Assembly (NCBI GenBank): GCA_050949055.1
Contig: JBMNFA010000001.1
Location: forward strand, 558,001-622,000
Origin: JAEZJZ01 sp050949055
GTDB taxonomy: Bacteria; Bacillota; UBA994; UBA5500
DNA length: 64,000 bases
Reading direction: 5' to 3'
Position numbers and translations under genes: made by a program. The notes under the pieces are model-generated. The model had not been told where the DNA came from. It saw only the letters and a program-made list of their open reading frames with translations, and made no database searches. Positions 24,768 to 33,502 of the stretch are shown here, in pieces (the first letter of the stretch is position 1; every line of letters starts with the position of its first letter).

Positions 24768-26251
24768 TATTTATGATCATTTTCCTGTTCAATTGGTTCC
24801 TCCGTCGACTCCTCTGCCTGGGCTTCTTGCTCGATTGACTCCTCCAATGCAACGTGCTCTGGCTCTGGCTGTGGCTGGAGAATAAGCTCAACGGGAGCAT
24901 ACAGTGGCCGTGGAAATGGCTTCCAGACCAATACCTTTTTGACCGGCTTCGCCTCTGACGACTCCGGCTCGCTTGACTGCGCCAACGCAGCCTCTTCCAC
25001 CGATTCTGTCACTTCAGTCTGCTGCTGCAGATCTTTCTTGTCCTTTTCTTCATTCATCGCCTTCACCTCCTCGGCTGATTGCGCCTCCCGTTGGGGCGCG
25101 ACGGTCGGTATCAACTCAACCTGCTCGCCTGGTGTTCCTTCCCTCCCTTGCCGATGATCGTCTCCCATGATGGGAGCACCCTGCGAGTGCATCGGGTTCG
25201 GCGCCTGACCTACAGCTACCGATTCCGGTGCGCTGGCCACAGCCGCGCCTGCTACCGGCTGAGCCTTCGCTGCCATGGGCGGTTGCTTGTCTTCATATTC
25301 AAAAATATCAGCGGTTTCTTCCGGCAACAGCAGTACCTCCAAGTCTGCAACCAGCGCCATCCTCCGCTCCAAAATCGTCTGCATGCGCCGAATGGCCAAG
25401 ATGCTGAGCCCTGGCGCAAGCAAGTCCTCCAAGCTCAGTCCACGGGGATACCAGAGGTCTGCTAACACCAGCCTCTTTTCCACCAGGGGCAGTGGCCGCA
25501 CCTTGGTATATGAGAGGAGCATATTCTCTGCTATCCGCAGATCCCCTTCGCAGCACGCGAGCAGTCCAGTCAAGTCACTGGCGGGCAGGTTCCAGTGGCT
25601 CCTGTAAATCGGGTTGTAGTGAACCCGATGCACATCGGCCAGGTAGACGAAGTCATCAAAGCTGTGAATGCCGAGGGTCAAGCAAGCCTGCAACTGCTCC
25701 GGATCGACGTCATCCAAAATGGCCAATCCCTGCCGGAGACAGTTGCTCCACAGCTCCACCAGGCCTTCCCAATAGTTCAACGTTCGCTTGTGCAGATCGG
25801 GAGGTTGGGCTTGAGATAACGAGTCCAACAATCTCTGATACTGCTGCCGCCATTTGCTCAGCAACTGACGGCCGGGACGGCTGGTCAGTTGATGCCAGTG
25901 CGCTACGCCGGCCAAAACAGTGAACAACTCAAAACCGTTGTGGGTATCACAGGCAGGTCCGGTCTCCCAGCTGGACAGGATGATGGCGGCTTCTTCCGTC
26001 TTGAAGCTGTACTTCCCTTCCAACGTAGGCAACAGGCGACTGAGCGACAGCTTGCCCAGCTTCCCTGCGTAGTCCAGCAACAGCCCCCCTAATCGTTCCA
26101 GAAAGGCGAAATCTCCTCGCCATATAGAGGGTTTCGCCAAACCGATGGGGGTGCTGAAGCAAAACTCACCGCCTACCACCTCACCCTGATCCAACAACCC
26201 GTAAGCTTTAGCTAGCTCTCGATAACTGAGCACCTCCAGGGAGTCAGACAC
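24767..26251 (-). CDS. CotS-like spore coat protein with degenerate kinase fold and acidic tail
   Basis: 494 residues. Up to about residue 320 it follows the CotS/YsxE plan: LLPTLEGKYSFKTEEAAIILSSWETGPACD (kinase N-lobe and hinge), LFTVLAGVAHWHQLT, then FVYLADVHRVHYNPIYRSHWNLPASDLTGLL where a kinase would have its DFD metal loop. The catalytic His-Asp-Asn residues are not recognisable, so it is probably a structural pseudokinase. The last ~165 residues are low complexity, rich in P, E and Q, ending in an acidic run. GTG at 26251 follows GGGAGGGG. A sigma-E-like promoter lies upstream and the coat-ligase genes are next to it. The family call is moderate. Confidence 0.6.
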   Translation of the reverse strand: MSDSLEVLSYRELAKAYGLLDQGEVVGGEFCFSTPIGLAKPSIWRGDFAFLERLGGLLLDYAGKLGKLSLSRLLPTLEGKYSFKTEEAAIILSSWETGPACDTHNGFELFTVLAGVAHWHQLTSRPGRQLLSKWRQQYQRLLDSLSQAQPPDLHKRTLNYWEGLVELWSNCLRQGLAILDDVDPEQLQACLTLGIHSFDDFVYLADVHRVHYNPIYRSHWNLPASDLTGLLACCEGDLRIAENMLLSYTKVRPLPLVEKRLVLADLWYPRGLSLEDLLAPGLSILAIRRMQTILERRMALVADLEVLLLPEETADIFEYEDKQPPMAAKAQPVAGAAVASAPESVAVGQAPNPMHSQGAPIMGDDHRQGREGTPGEQVELIPTVAPQREAQSAEEVKAMNEEKDKKDLQQQTEVTESVEEAALAQSSEPESSEAKPVKKVLVWKPFPRPLYAPVELILQPQPEPEHVALEESIEQEAQAEESTEEPIEQENDHK

Positions 26252-26289
26252 TCGTCCCACCCCTCCCTCTTCAGTCAACTATCGATTCA

Positions 26290-26316
26290 ATCTTATGGGC
26301 AGATAGCAGCGATTAT
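26290..26316 (-). promoter_or_regulatory. Sigma-E-like promoter before the CotS-like gene
   Basis: On the minus strand ATAAT (26316-26312), 14 bases, then CATAAGAT (26297-26290), matching the ATA...CATAnnnT layout of mother-cell sigma-E promoters. It lies about 40 bases before the start codon. Confidence 0.5.
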
Positions 26317-26328
26317 GTCTGTAGGCAG

Positions 26329-26356
26329 AAACAGCGGGAGTCTCCTCCCGCTGTTT
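26329..26356 (-). terminator. Terminator after the coat-ligase operon
   Basis: AAACAGCGGGAG and CTCCCGCTGTTT form a perfect 12-bp stem with a 4-base loop, ending in TTT. It lies about 110 bases beyond the GNAT gene in the direction of transcription. Confidence 0.7.
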
Positions 26357-26464
26357 GTGGGTCGTCAAGTCTCAAGTCGTACACCGCAACGCTCTCGATC
26401 CAGAGCCAACTGGACTGGAAGCTGACACCATATGAACTGTTGATCGCTTAACAGTGCGCTTGGC

Positions 26465-26914
26465 TTATTTTTCCGGATTAAATGCGTTGCGAACCCTCAG
26501 GGTTACCTTCCCTCGGCGCACAAAGGCATCATAGGCCACCATGCCCGCCCCAAAGGCGGTGCGCAGGCTGGGAAGATTATCGCTGGCGATCTCCGCGTAG
26601 AACCTACCCATCGTCTGTACAGACAGTCGAATCATCTCCCGACTGATGCCCTGGCCTCTATGCTCTCGGTGCACCACCACCATGGCAGTTCTGTTGCCAT
26701 AGCGTTCGAAGATGATCACGCCCACCAGTTTGCGTTTTACCCACGCGGTCCAGATAACATTGCCTTCCTGCTCCAGGCTGCGACTGCGCAGTTGCTGCAC
26801 ATGGGAAAAGGCCGCACGGGTGATGTGCCCGTCCCGGTACCTTCTGATCAGACTCAGGATTTGGGGTCTGAGCTTCCGCCAGTCCTCGGCCAGAATTCGT
26901 CTATATTCAACCAT
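26465..26914 (-). CDS. GNAT-family N-acetyltransferase in the coat-ligase operon
   Basis: 149 residues. The acetyl-CoA-binding motif is VVVHREHRGQGISREMIR (about 78-95; Q/RxxGxG/A form), preceded by the strand VIIFERYGNRTAMV and followed by EIASDNLPSLRTAFGAGM, the usual N-S-x-R end of the fold. The acceptor is unknown. The start overlaps the end of the ATP-grasp gene before it by 8 bases, so it is the last gene of that operon. Context suggests it acetylates a coat protein or the product of the ligases; that is inference. Confidence 0.75.
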   Translation of the reverse strand: MVEYRRILAEDWRKLRPQILSLIRRYRDGHITRAAFSHVQQLRSRSLEQEGNVIWTAWVKRKLVGVIIFERYGNRTAMVVVHREHRGQGISREMIRLSVQTMGRFYAEIASDNLPSLRTAFGAGMVAYDAFVRRGKVTLRVRNAFNPEK

Positions 26915-28031
26915 CCGCCCCTGCCCTCCTCGTCCGGGCGAGATATCGCATGTAGCTGACCAGCGTGCTCAACCCTTTGTGCCGGATGCGATCCTCGTCG
27001 AATTTCATTGGTTTGGCATTGGCTTCGAAGAAGAAAGGCCTCCCATCAGGGGTGATTCCGATGTCCATGGACATCTCGCCAAAGCTGGCATGATAACCTC
27101 GCTCCACCAATGGAGCTACCGTCATCGCCAACGCTCGCACTCTTTCCTCCACCTGTCCGGCGCTATCAGGAAACACTCGCGGCAGAACCTGTTCCGTGGA
27201 GGCGATGAAGCCACCGTTAGGAACATGGGTCGTGATACCGCCTTTGCTGGCCACTCGAATCCCCATGCCGGTGACTTGCCAGGAGCCTGACTGGTTTTTC
27301 TGAGCCAACAGACGAACATCGAAGATGCGTCCTTGGTAACGGGCTAACTCGATAGCCTGTTGAAGCATGTAGGTCTTCTGTCCGGCCATGGCCCGAATGG
27401 CAGCAAAGAGCTCAGACTTGCTTTTGTAGACTTGTCGCCTATTGGCGTCCTTTACACGATAGCGCAGATGGTAATTGCCCTGACCCAGGCTGACCCGCAT
27501 GATACCCTGACCCGCAAAGGAGTTCTTTGGCTTCAGGTAGATGCTGCCAAATCGCCGCAGGGCCCGGTCCAGATCGTCCATGCGGCGTAGCCTTGCTGTC
27601 CAAGGTAGGTAAGGTGCTGCTTCCGACTGGCGCACCAAGACCCGATAGAGGTCATGTTTGTTTAGGAACCGTGGATTGAAACAGGGAATCCCCCGGCTTC
27701 TTAACTGCCTTTTGAGAGCGGTCACGGCTGGGCTATGTTCCAACGCACGATTAGGGACCCGGTTATAGACGACGTTGGGCAGGGGGTGGCGCCCCAGAAC
27801 AAAGCGCCCACCCCGCCACTGATAGCCGAGTGCCATCCCTTTCGACCACTGCAACTGCCCAGGCGTGAAAACGTAGGAATGGATGCCTTCTTTTTGGCAT
27901 GCCTGTAACACATAACGGAACATCTGCCTGTTTCCAGGAACTCCGCCCGAGCCTCGCCCGGCTGTGAGAATGCCCACCACTGGACGGGGCTGACGGGTTT
28001 CGGGTTCTGCCTTACGCTTTCTGCTGTTCAT
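26907..28031 (-). CDS. YheC/YheD-family ATP-grasp ligase, short form
   Basis: 374 residues. It begins directly with RPVVGILTAGRG and lacks the N-terminal barrel of the longer paralogues. ATP-grasp features: YLKPKNSFAGQGIMRV (ATP-binding Lys and glycine loop), KTYMLQQAIELARYQGRIFDVRLLAQK, and the metal-binding ending FFEANAKPMKFDE. B. subtilis YheC and YheD are spore-coat-associated; ATP-grasp enzymes join a carboxylate to an amine via an acyl phosphate. The substrate is unknown. It overlaps the previous gene by 20 bases and the GNAT gene by 8. ATG at 28031 behind GGAGGACGGAG. Confidence 0.85.
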   Translation of the reverse strand: MNSRKRKAEPETRQPRPVVGILTAGRGSGGVPGNRQMFRYVLQACQKEGIHSYVFTPGQLQWSKGMALGYQWRGGRFVLGRHPLPNVVYNRVPNRALEHSPAVTALKRQLRSRGIPCFNPRFLNKHDLYRVLVRQSEAAPYLPWTARLRRMDDLDRALRRFGSIYLKPKNSFAGQGIMRVSLGQGNYHLRYRVKDANRRQVYKSKSELFAAIRAMAGQKTYMLQQAIELARYQGRIFDVRLLAQKNQSGSWQVTGMGIRVASKGGITTHVPNGGFIASTEQVLPRVFPDSAGQVEERVRALAMTVAPLVERGYHASFGEMSMDIGITPDGRPFFFEANAKPMKFDEDRIRHKGLSTLVSYMRYLARTRRAGADG

Positions 28032-29367
28032 CTCCGTCCTCCTTCACTCCAAATCCAGCTAGGCGGGCGGCGTATCCGCAAAGATAGAACAAAGACCTCC
28101 GGCGCTCATCCCTGGCGAAGCGAGGGGAAAAGATAGTTCGACCTGGCTTGCTGTTAGCCTCGAACATGGCTACCCGCCCATTAGCTGTGACACCGATGTC
28201 TAGTCCCAACTCTCCCAGCTCCAGATTGGTCACGCGTTCCACAGCTTGTGCGATTTCCACCGAAGCCTGCTTGATCTTCTCGTATACCAACTCCGCCTGA
28301 TCGCCGAAGGCGTGGTTGAGAGCCCTCGACAACGGCACCACATAACCTCCATTGTGCACGTGGGTGGTAATGCTGCCCCGACCGGCTATTTTGGCGGCTG
28401 GCCCGCTCGGAATCCATTTGCCGTTGCCGTCTTTGTAGAGGGTAACCCGAACATCGAAAGGGCGTCCCCGGTAGCGAGCCAGGCGCAGCCCCTCCTGAAT
28501 AACATAGGAGCGTGGGTTCATTCCGCGGCGCACCAGATGTTGCGCCTCAGCCCAACTGCTGCTGGTCAGCTGATAATTGCGATGACCTTTGCGATAAGAT
28601 ATGGAGTAACGGCCTCCGGGCAGACGATTCACTTTGACAATTCCTATCCCTTTGCTGCCTCCGTTAGGTTTCAAGTAAACCATTGGATAACGCTGCAGCA
28701 TTCGCGGCACTTGGCTGAGGTTGGTCAACGGATGGCTTTCAGGTAAGTGAGAGTTGCCAGTCTCATCCCTGCGCAATAGTCGGTAGATGCGCCATTTGTG
28801 GAAAAAGGTGCGGTTGAAAACCGGGATTCCCCGCCTGGCCAACAGCCGCTTGCAGAGGCGGGTGGAGCCCAACATTTCCCCGCCTCGGTTGGGTATGCGA
28901 TTGTAGACCACATCTGGCCAGGGGACAGCCACCCGCCTGATGCCGCTGGCAGTTAGCGCCCAGGCCTGCATCCTCCCGCGGGAGCCACACACATCGGCCG
29001 GACGAAAGACGACTGCCATCATTCCGCTTCTGGCTGCGGCAACCATCACCGCCCTGAAGTAGGCTGTCATTGTCCAAGTCGTCATGATCCCGATCAATGG
29101 ACCAAACCGAATAGAGCGTTCGCTAGGGTTGATCTGATAGTTCAGCCGTCTTGCCGGCAGAGCCAAACGGCGCAGCAGCACGGCCGAAACTAGACAGCGG
29201 CCGTTAGGGGCCACGCCCAGTCTCGCGTGCACTCGGGCTGTACCGAAGCGCAGCACTACGGTATCGCCTGGCCGCCAGCCGGCTTGCCTCAGCAGGTTAT
29301 CTGGCAGTGAACACTGTCGAGTCTCCGTTTGAACGCTCTGGACTGAAAACGATCCATAATTGCTCAC
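28012..29367 (-). CDS. YheC/YheD-family ATP-grasp ligase, long form
   Basis: 451 residues. Residues about 1-90 are a beta-rich N-terminal domain (CSLPDNLLRQAGWRPGDTVVLRFG), then the ATP-grasp region starting RFGPLIGIMT. Motifs: YLKPNGGSKGIGIVKV, SYVIQEGLRLARYRGRPFDVRVTL, GSITTHVHNGGYVVPLSRAL and the metal site MFEANSKPGRTIFSP, all intact. Probably active. The GTG start at 29367 overlaps the stop of the gene before it by 4 bases and follows GGAGGAAGAG. The conserved THVHNGGY block, shared by the paralogues, may bind the acceptor. Confidence 0.86.
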   Translation of the reverse strand: MSNYGSFSVQSVQTETRQCSLPDNLLRQAGWRPGDTVVLRFGTARVHARLGVAPNGRCLVSAVLLRRLALPARRLNYQINPSERSIRFGPLIGIMTTWTMTAYFRAVMVAAARSGMMAVVFRPADVCGSRGRMQAWALTASGIRRVAVPWPDVVYNRIPNRGGEMLGSTRLCKRLLARRGIPVFNRTFFHKWRIYRLLRRDETGNSHLPESHPLTNLSQVPRMLQRYPMVYLKPNGGSKGIGIVKVNRLPGGRYSISYRKGHRNYQLTSSSWAEAQHLVRRGMNPRSYVIQEGLRLARYRGRPFDVRVTLYKDGNGKWIPSGPAAKIAGRGSITTHVHNGGYVVPLSRALNHAFGDQAELVYEKIKQASVEIAQAVERVTNLELGELGLDIGVTANGRVAMFEANSKPGRTIFSPRFARDERRRSLFYLCGYAARLAGFGVKEDGDEQQKA

Positions 29368-30455
29368 GTACTCTTCCTCCCTCTGCTACGCTGCTCGAGC
29401 AAGTATCGGGCATAGGCCATCGGCGTTGCCACCGACAGCCACCTGGCCTGCCGATCACCGGTGTGGCGAAAGACTCTGCGCCCTGGTTTGGAGTTGACCT
29501 CCAACAGCCACACCTTCCCCTGGCGATCCACCCCCATATCCAGTCCCAGGTCACAGAGGGGGCCTGCTTTTTGCTCCATCACCTCTGCCACGCGGATCGC
29601 CAGCCTGTCGATCTCCTGTTCAATCTCCTCAGCTCTATCAGGGAAGTATCTCTGCAATACAGCTGGCACAGTGCGGGCATATCCTCCGGTATGCAGGTTA
29701 GAGGTAATGCTATGGCGCCGTCCGATGCGGGCTGCTTTGCCGGTCACCTGCCATTTCCCCTCGCCGTTCTTCTGCACAATGCTGCGCACGTCATAGGGGC
29801 TCCCCGCCAGGTAGTTCAAATCCAAACCCTGCTGAACCACATACCTGCGTCTCGTGCCTGCCAGTAGGGCTGACAACCCGGCAGCGCTGACCATGCGCCT
29901 CCCCCCCCTGCCGCTGAACTGAACGGAATACATTGCTCCCCGGCGAACAATGCGCACGATCCCCTTCCCTCCGCTGCCGAACACCGGTTTGATGTAGACA
30001 ATTCCGTGTTTAGCCAACATGCGCAGAACAATGCCAGTGCCGGTGATCATGCGAGTCTCAGGGATGTGCTCCCTCAGGTCCTCAAATCGTCTGGCGATGC
30101 GGTGGAACTGCCACTTACCCCGCAGCCCTCTGCCCATGAATCTGACATGAAACGTACGCCTCATTCGACCAACACTATTCCAGTACAGCTGCCAGCTGCC
30201 ACGGCTGGGGAAAATGCGGTCGTAGACTACTCGGGGAACAGGATACCGTCTGACCCGCCATCCCGAACCGTTATGTGTATAGCCGGGCACGGTACCGCTG
30301 GCCCAGTCGATATCTAGTGGAGAGAACACGATTACTTTAATCCCAAGACGGCGGCCGGCTCTCATCAGCCCGCGGAAATAGCCGCCTTCGGGAAACGGAT
30401 ACCCTCCTGCCCGGCGCGTGGACATCACGCCCACCAGCCCCAAGGGTCTTGCCAC
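29364..30455 (-). CDS. YheC/YheD-family ATP-grasp ligase, short form
   Basis: 363 residues, beginning at LGLVGVMSTRRAGGYPFPEG without the N-terminal barrel. ATP-grasp motifs: YIKPVFGSGGKGIVRI, RYVVQQGLDLNYLAGSPYDVRSIVQK, SNLHTGGYARTVPAVL and LLEVNSKPGRRVFRHT, intact. I prefer the GTG at 30455, nine bases after AGGAGT, over a TTG fourteen codons earlier with no ribosome site. It lies 124 bases after the amidoligase fusion gene; function as for its paralogues, substrate unknown. Confidence 0.85.
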   Translation of the reverse strand: MARPLGLVGVMSTRRAGGYPFPEGGYFRGLMRAGRRLGIKVIVFSPLDIDWASGTVPGYTHNGSGWRVRRYPVPRVVYDRIFPSRGSWQLYWNSVGRMRRTFHVRFMGRGLRGKWQFHRIARRFEDLREHIPETRMITGTGIVLRMLAKHGIVYIKPVFGSGGKGIVRIVRRGAMYSVQFSGRGGRRMVSAAGLSALLAGTRRRYVVQQGLDLNYLAGSPYDVRSIVQKNGEGKWQVTGKAARIGRRHSITSNLHTGGYARTVPAVLQRYFPDRAEEIEQEIDRLAIRVAEVMEQKAGPLCDLGLDMGVDRQGKVWLLEVNSKPGRRVFRHTGDRQARWLSVATPMAYARYLLEQRSRGRKST

Positions 30456-30578
30456 TTCTATCACACTCCTTTTGTGAGACTCTCTATCATCGGTCAAAGG
30501 CCTGGGTAATTCACTATTGATTGGCTGGCTACGGCATTGCCAACAGCTGATAGGTGCCTAGCTAAAGCAATCGAGCGG

Positions 30579-31991
30579 TCAGTATCTGCGCACTCGGCGC
30601 GATACAGGCAGATGCCAGACGCGCCGCAGATCACCTCCGGTGCGCCAGCGCTGCCCCGCCAGCACTTGTTCAAACACAGGCTCTATTTCTTCCCGGTACT
30701 CAGAGAAGCTGGCGCATTGCCGCAGATCTGCGATGATTTGACTGAGCCCAGGCCGAAAATACTCATGATCGGCATTACGGAAAGCCCGCTGGGCCGCCGG
30801 ATCCGAGAAATAGTCGTAGCGTAGTCTCGGCCATTCACAGGCAATCACCTTGGCCAAGCAGAGTGCTGCCTTGGTATATTGCGGGCTGACCAGCCAACTA
30901 GGAGTGACCCGATACTCAAATCCCCCATGAGGCTTTGTTCTGTGATCCCCCAGCCAACCATACTTCTGCCTTCTTGCCCTGGCTGCTGCCGGGTTCTCCA
31001 GCAGCAAGAAGACTACGGCCAGATAGTTGTCTAAAGCCCGCAGCAAAGGACTTTGGGGCGGTAAACTGAAATGAATGTGACCGCCGACAGGCAGTTGGCG
31101 AAATGGCAAGGTGCCAGCCCTCCACTGCACATTCCGGTACGGTGCCAGGCGGGCCGCCCGCAGCATTGCCACGCGAATGTTCTCAGCCAGCTCCAGTGGT
31201 GACTGAGCAGGCTTTGGACGCACTTCGGCCAGCGGGTAGCCGGAGCGGCCAACGCGCACGCGCCGGGCATCACAGCCAACCAGGCCTTGCATGGGGAAGA
31301 AGTCCGAGGCAAAGGCCATTCTCCCGTTCCTCGAGTCTCGCATCATGAACTCAGGATCAGCTCCCATCAGAAACCGGGGGCAACTGCTTCCTCTCAGTTC
31401 AGCGATCCAAGATCTGGAGAGCCAGGCTTCCTGACGAATTGTCCATTTCTTGATCTCCTCAGCATACACTGTGACCAAACGCTTCCCTAACGCGGGACAG
31501 GCATCGACGTGCAAGCAATAGAGGTTGCCTTTGCTGCTCAAGCCAATGTCTGCCGTCCCCAGATCCAATCCCACAGCATAGAGGGCCGCCAAAGCCAACT
31601 GGGCTACCTCCCGGGTTTCTTTGCTGGCTGTCCAGCGCACACTATAAGCACGGCGACGCCCGATCTCTGCCCGCTGCATATAGATAGGTTTTGAGTCGAA
31701 CACATGCACGCGATAGCGGCGGTAGAAACGTAGGCTTTTCCCAGCGCTCAAGTGCCGTATGCGACTGGCCGACCAATGGTCCTTGACCTTGACTTTGTCC
31801 TGGCTGCCTGTTACAGCGCTGGCCCGATTGAGCACCACATCGCTGGCATCATCTGTGCCTACATCGGCCAAGCGAATTACAAGTTGCCAAGAGCCGCTGG
31901 GCATTACGGTGCTGACTGTCATGTCCGGCAGTTTCTCTGAAAACAACTCCACCATTCTTTCTGTCTGGACCAGCAGCAGACCGCGCGCCAT
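30579..31991 (-). CDS. Truncated ATP-grasp domain fused to a glutamine-synthetase-fold amidoligase
   Basis: 470 residues. Residues about 85-200 read as the C-terminal lobe of an ATP-grasp (RYRVHVFDSKPIYMQRAEIG, VGLDLGTADIGLSSKGNLYCLHVDACPALGK), but the lysine/glycine loop is missing and the expected ExN metal site is VDA. From about residue 205 a COOH-NH2-ligase domain follows: FLMGADPEFMMRD, VGCDARRVRVGRSGYPLAEVRPKPAQSP, then LPVGGHIHFSLP and GGFEYRVTPSWL. The E, R and H residues of that glutamine-synthetase-like active site are present. It probably forms an amide or isopeptide bond, with the ATP-grasp lobe serving as a substrate-binding remnant. Comparative work on bacterial amidoligases places this family with ATP-grasp and GNAT enzymes in peptide-modifying operons. 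Confidence 0.75.
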   Translation of the reverse strand: MARGLLLVQTERMVELFSEKLPDMTVSTVMPSGSWQLVIRLADVGTDDASDVVLNRASAVTGSQDKVKVKDHWSASRIRHLSAGKSLRFYRRYRVHVFDSKPIYMQRAEIGRRRAYSVRWTASKETREVAQLALAALYAVGLDLGTADIGLSSKGNLYCLHVDACPALGKRLVTVYAEEIKKWTIRQEAWLSRSWIAELRGSSCPRFLMGADPEFMMRDSRNGRMAFASDFFPMQGLVGCDARRVRVGRSGYPLAEVRPKPAQSPLELAENIRVAMLRAARLAPYRNVQWRAGTLPFRQLPVGGHIHFSLPPQSPLLRALDNYLAVVFLLLENPAAARARRQKYGWLGDHRTKPHGGFEYRVTPSWLVSPQYTKAALCLAKVIACEWPRLRYDYFSDPAAQRAFRNADHEYFRPGLSQIIADLRQCASFSEYREEIEPVFEQVLAGQRWRTGGDLRRVWHLPVSRRVRRY

Positions 31992-32006
31992 GTTCTCACT
32001 TCCTCT

Positions 32007-33347
32007 CTATCTGAAACCGGCTCTGGAGATGGCGTATCGGACTATCCTGCGCACTGAAGGGGGGACTCCTGGCAGATTGTCGTTTTCTCTGCCCGGCTTG
32101 GCGTTGACCTCGATCAGCCAAAGCCTTCCTCGGATGTCTAGTGCCATGTCTACCCCAAACTCGCCGAATTCCTGTCCTAGCTGCTCTTCCAGCGCTCTGG
32201 CGATCACTCGCGCCCCTCGGCGCACTCGCCTGGCAGCTTGCAGGCTGTTTAGCCGCAATGAATTTCTGATAGCCTTGCGAGCGGGAACCATGGAGCCGCC
32301 TGTAGCAACGTTGGAAACGGCGCTGCCAGCGGAGGACGCCACTCGAGCAATCATGTTTGTGCATACCCAACGACCGCGAGGCGTCTTCTGCACCATCACC
32401 CGAATGTCATAGGGACGTCCTCCATAGCGGGCCAAGTGCAACCCCTGTTGAACGATCATGCGACGCCCTGAAAGGTGTAAGCGCTTTTCCAGCTTGCCTA
32501 GGCTATCGGCCAGGCCCATGTGGCGGCCGCGTTTTCCCACCCGCTGGTAGCGGTAGCCGTGAGCAATGCGACTCACTTTGGTTACCCCTAATCCCAAAGA
32601 ACCCCGAGTGGGCTTGACGTAGACAGTAGAATACGCCCGCAACCAGCGGCCAAGTTGACTGATGGACGTCAGTTTGTCGGTGCGGGGAAGATATCTGCGG
32701 GCACGGGAGTCATTTTGCAGTGCCTGATGAACATCCCACTTGTCCAGGAAGCTTGGGTTGAAGTAATGCAACTTCGGCAGCGCCTGCAAGCGTTCTTTAC
32801 ATTGCTGATAGCGCTGCAACCGTTCCAAACGTCGGCTCTGCAGGCGGTCATAGACCACATCAGGCAAGGGGAAAGACGAACGACGCCAGGAGCGGCCGAC
32901 AGGCACAAATCCCTGGACGGTGCCTGTCTCCCAATCGATATCTCTGGCGGTGAATGCGTAAGCCACTACCCCTCTCCGGCGGCATAATCGTACAAACATC
33001 CGCACGAAGTCTGTTACTGGTCCCAAGAAGCGCAGCGAGCCTGGCGAGTTGCTGCGCCAGACAAAAACCGCCACCACCGGGCCCAGCCGCAATCGACCCT
33101 CTTCGCTGTCCCAAGAGGCCAGAAGTCTGGCCCCACTCCGGAGGCCAAGAGCTGATAATACGTCTTGCCCCAGTGCCAAGGGCAGGGGACGCCCGTCAAC
33201 CGCGCTCTGGGTAAAGACTGCAGCAACCTCTCTTTGACCATAGGCCACTGTCCCTGAAACCCTCAGTTCTCGGCTGCTACTAAGTATTTTGGCAGGCAGT
33301 GCGACCACGCCCGCCTGGTCGTTGGCGTGCAGTTTCACTCTAATCAA
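32007..33347 (-). CDS. YheC/YheD-family ATP-grasp ligase, long form; first gene of the ligase operon
   Basis: 446 residues with an N-terminal beta-rich domain (about 1-100, ending RLRLGPVVAVFVW), then ATP-grasp. Motifs: YVKPTRGSLGLGVTKV, RMIVQQGLHLARYGGRPYDIRVMVQK, SNVATGGSMVPARKAI (a variant of the THVHNGG block in its paralogues) and LIEVNAKPGRENDN. Start is a TTG at 33347 behind GGAGGTGG. A sigma-K-like promoter lies about 40 bases upstream. The altered N-x-GG block suggests a different acceptor from the other copies. Confidence 0.85.
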   Translation of the reverse strand: MIRVKLHANDQAGVVALPAKILSSSRELRVSGTVAYGQREVAAVFTQSAVDGRPLPLALGQDVLSALGLRSGARLLASWDSEEGRLRLGPVVAVFVWRSNSPGSLRFLGPVTDFVRMFVRLCRRRGVVAYAFTARDIDWETGTVQGFVPVGRSWRRSSFPLPDVVYDRLQSRRLERLQRYQQCKERLQALPKLHYFNPSFLDKWDVHQALQNDSRARRYLPRTDKLTSISQLGRWLRAYSTVYVKPTRGSLGLGVTKVSRIAHGYRYQRVGKRGRHMGLADSLGKLEKRLHLSGRRMIVQQGLHLARYGGRPYDIRVMVQKTPRGRWVCTNMIARVASSAGSAVSNVATGGSMVPARKAIRNSLRLNSLQAARRVRRGARVIARALEEQLGQEFGEFGVDMALDIRGRLWLIEVNAKPGRENDNLPGVPPSVRRIVRYAISRAGFR

Positions 33348-33385
33348 TCCTGTGCCACCTCCAATGCATGGAGCGTTCCTTTAAC

Positions 33386-33413
33386 AGAATATGAAAGCCC
33401 TAGCGACGCGGTG
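33386..33413 (-). promoter_or_regulatory. Sigma-K-like promoter of the coat-ligase operon
   Basis: On the minus strand CACC (33413-33410), 16 bases, CATATTCT (33393-33386). This fits the sigma-K layout mACm-N16-CATAnnnT for late mother-cell genes. A sigma-E reading is less good because ATA is absent at -35. Confidence 0.5.
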
Positions 33414-33447
33414 AAAGGGTACGGCACCAAGCCGTAGGTATAGTAGA

Positions 33448-33472
33448 GCCCCAGAGCAATTCGCTCTGGGGC
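33448..33472 (-). terminator. Hairpin after cotE
   Basis: GCCCCAGAGC and GCTCTGGGGC form a perfect 10-bp stem with a 5-base loop about 30 bases after cotE. Only a short, weak T-rich run follows on the minus strand, so read-through into the ligase operon is possible. Confidence 0.55.
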
Positions 33473-33502
33473 CCACTTCCGCTCGCTATTGCTCACCAGC
33501 GT

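Noticed and set aside
24466..24900. 144-residue minus-strand open frame overlapping the CotS-like gene end
   Set aside because: It overlaps a clear gene in another phase, has low-complexity composition and covers the candidate repeat and a terminator.
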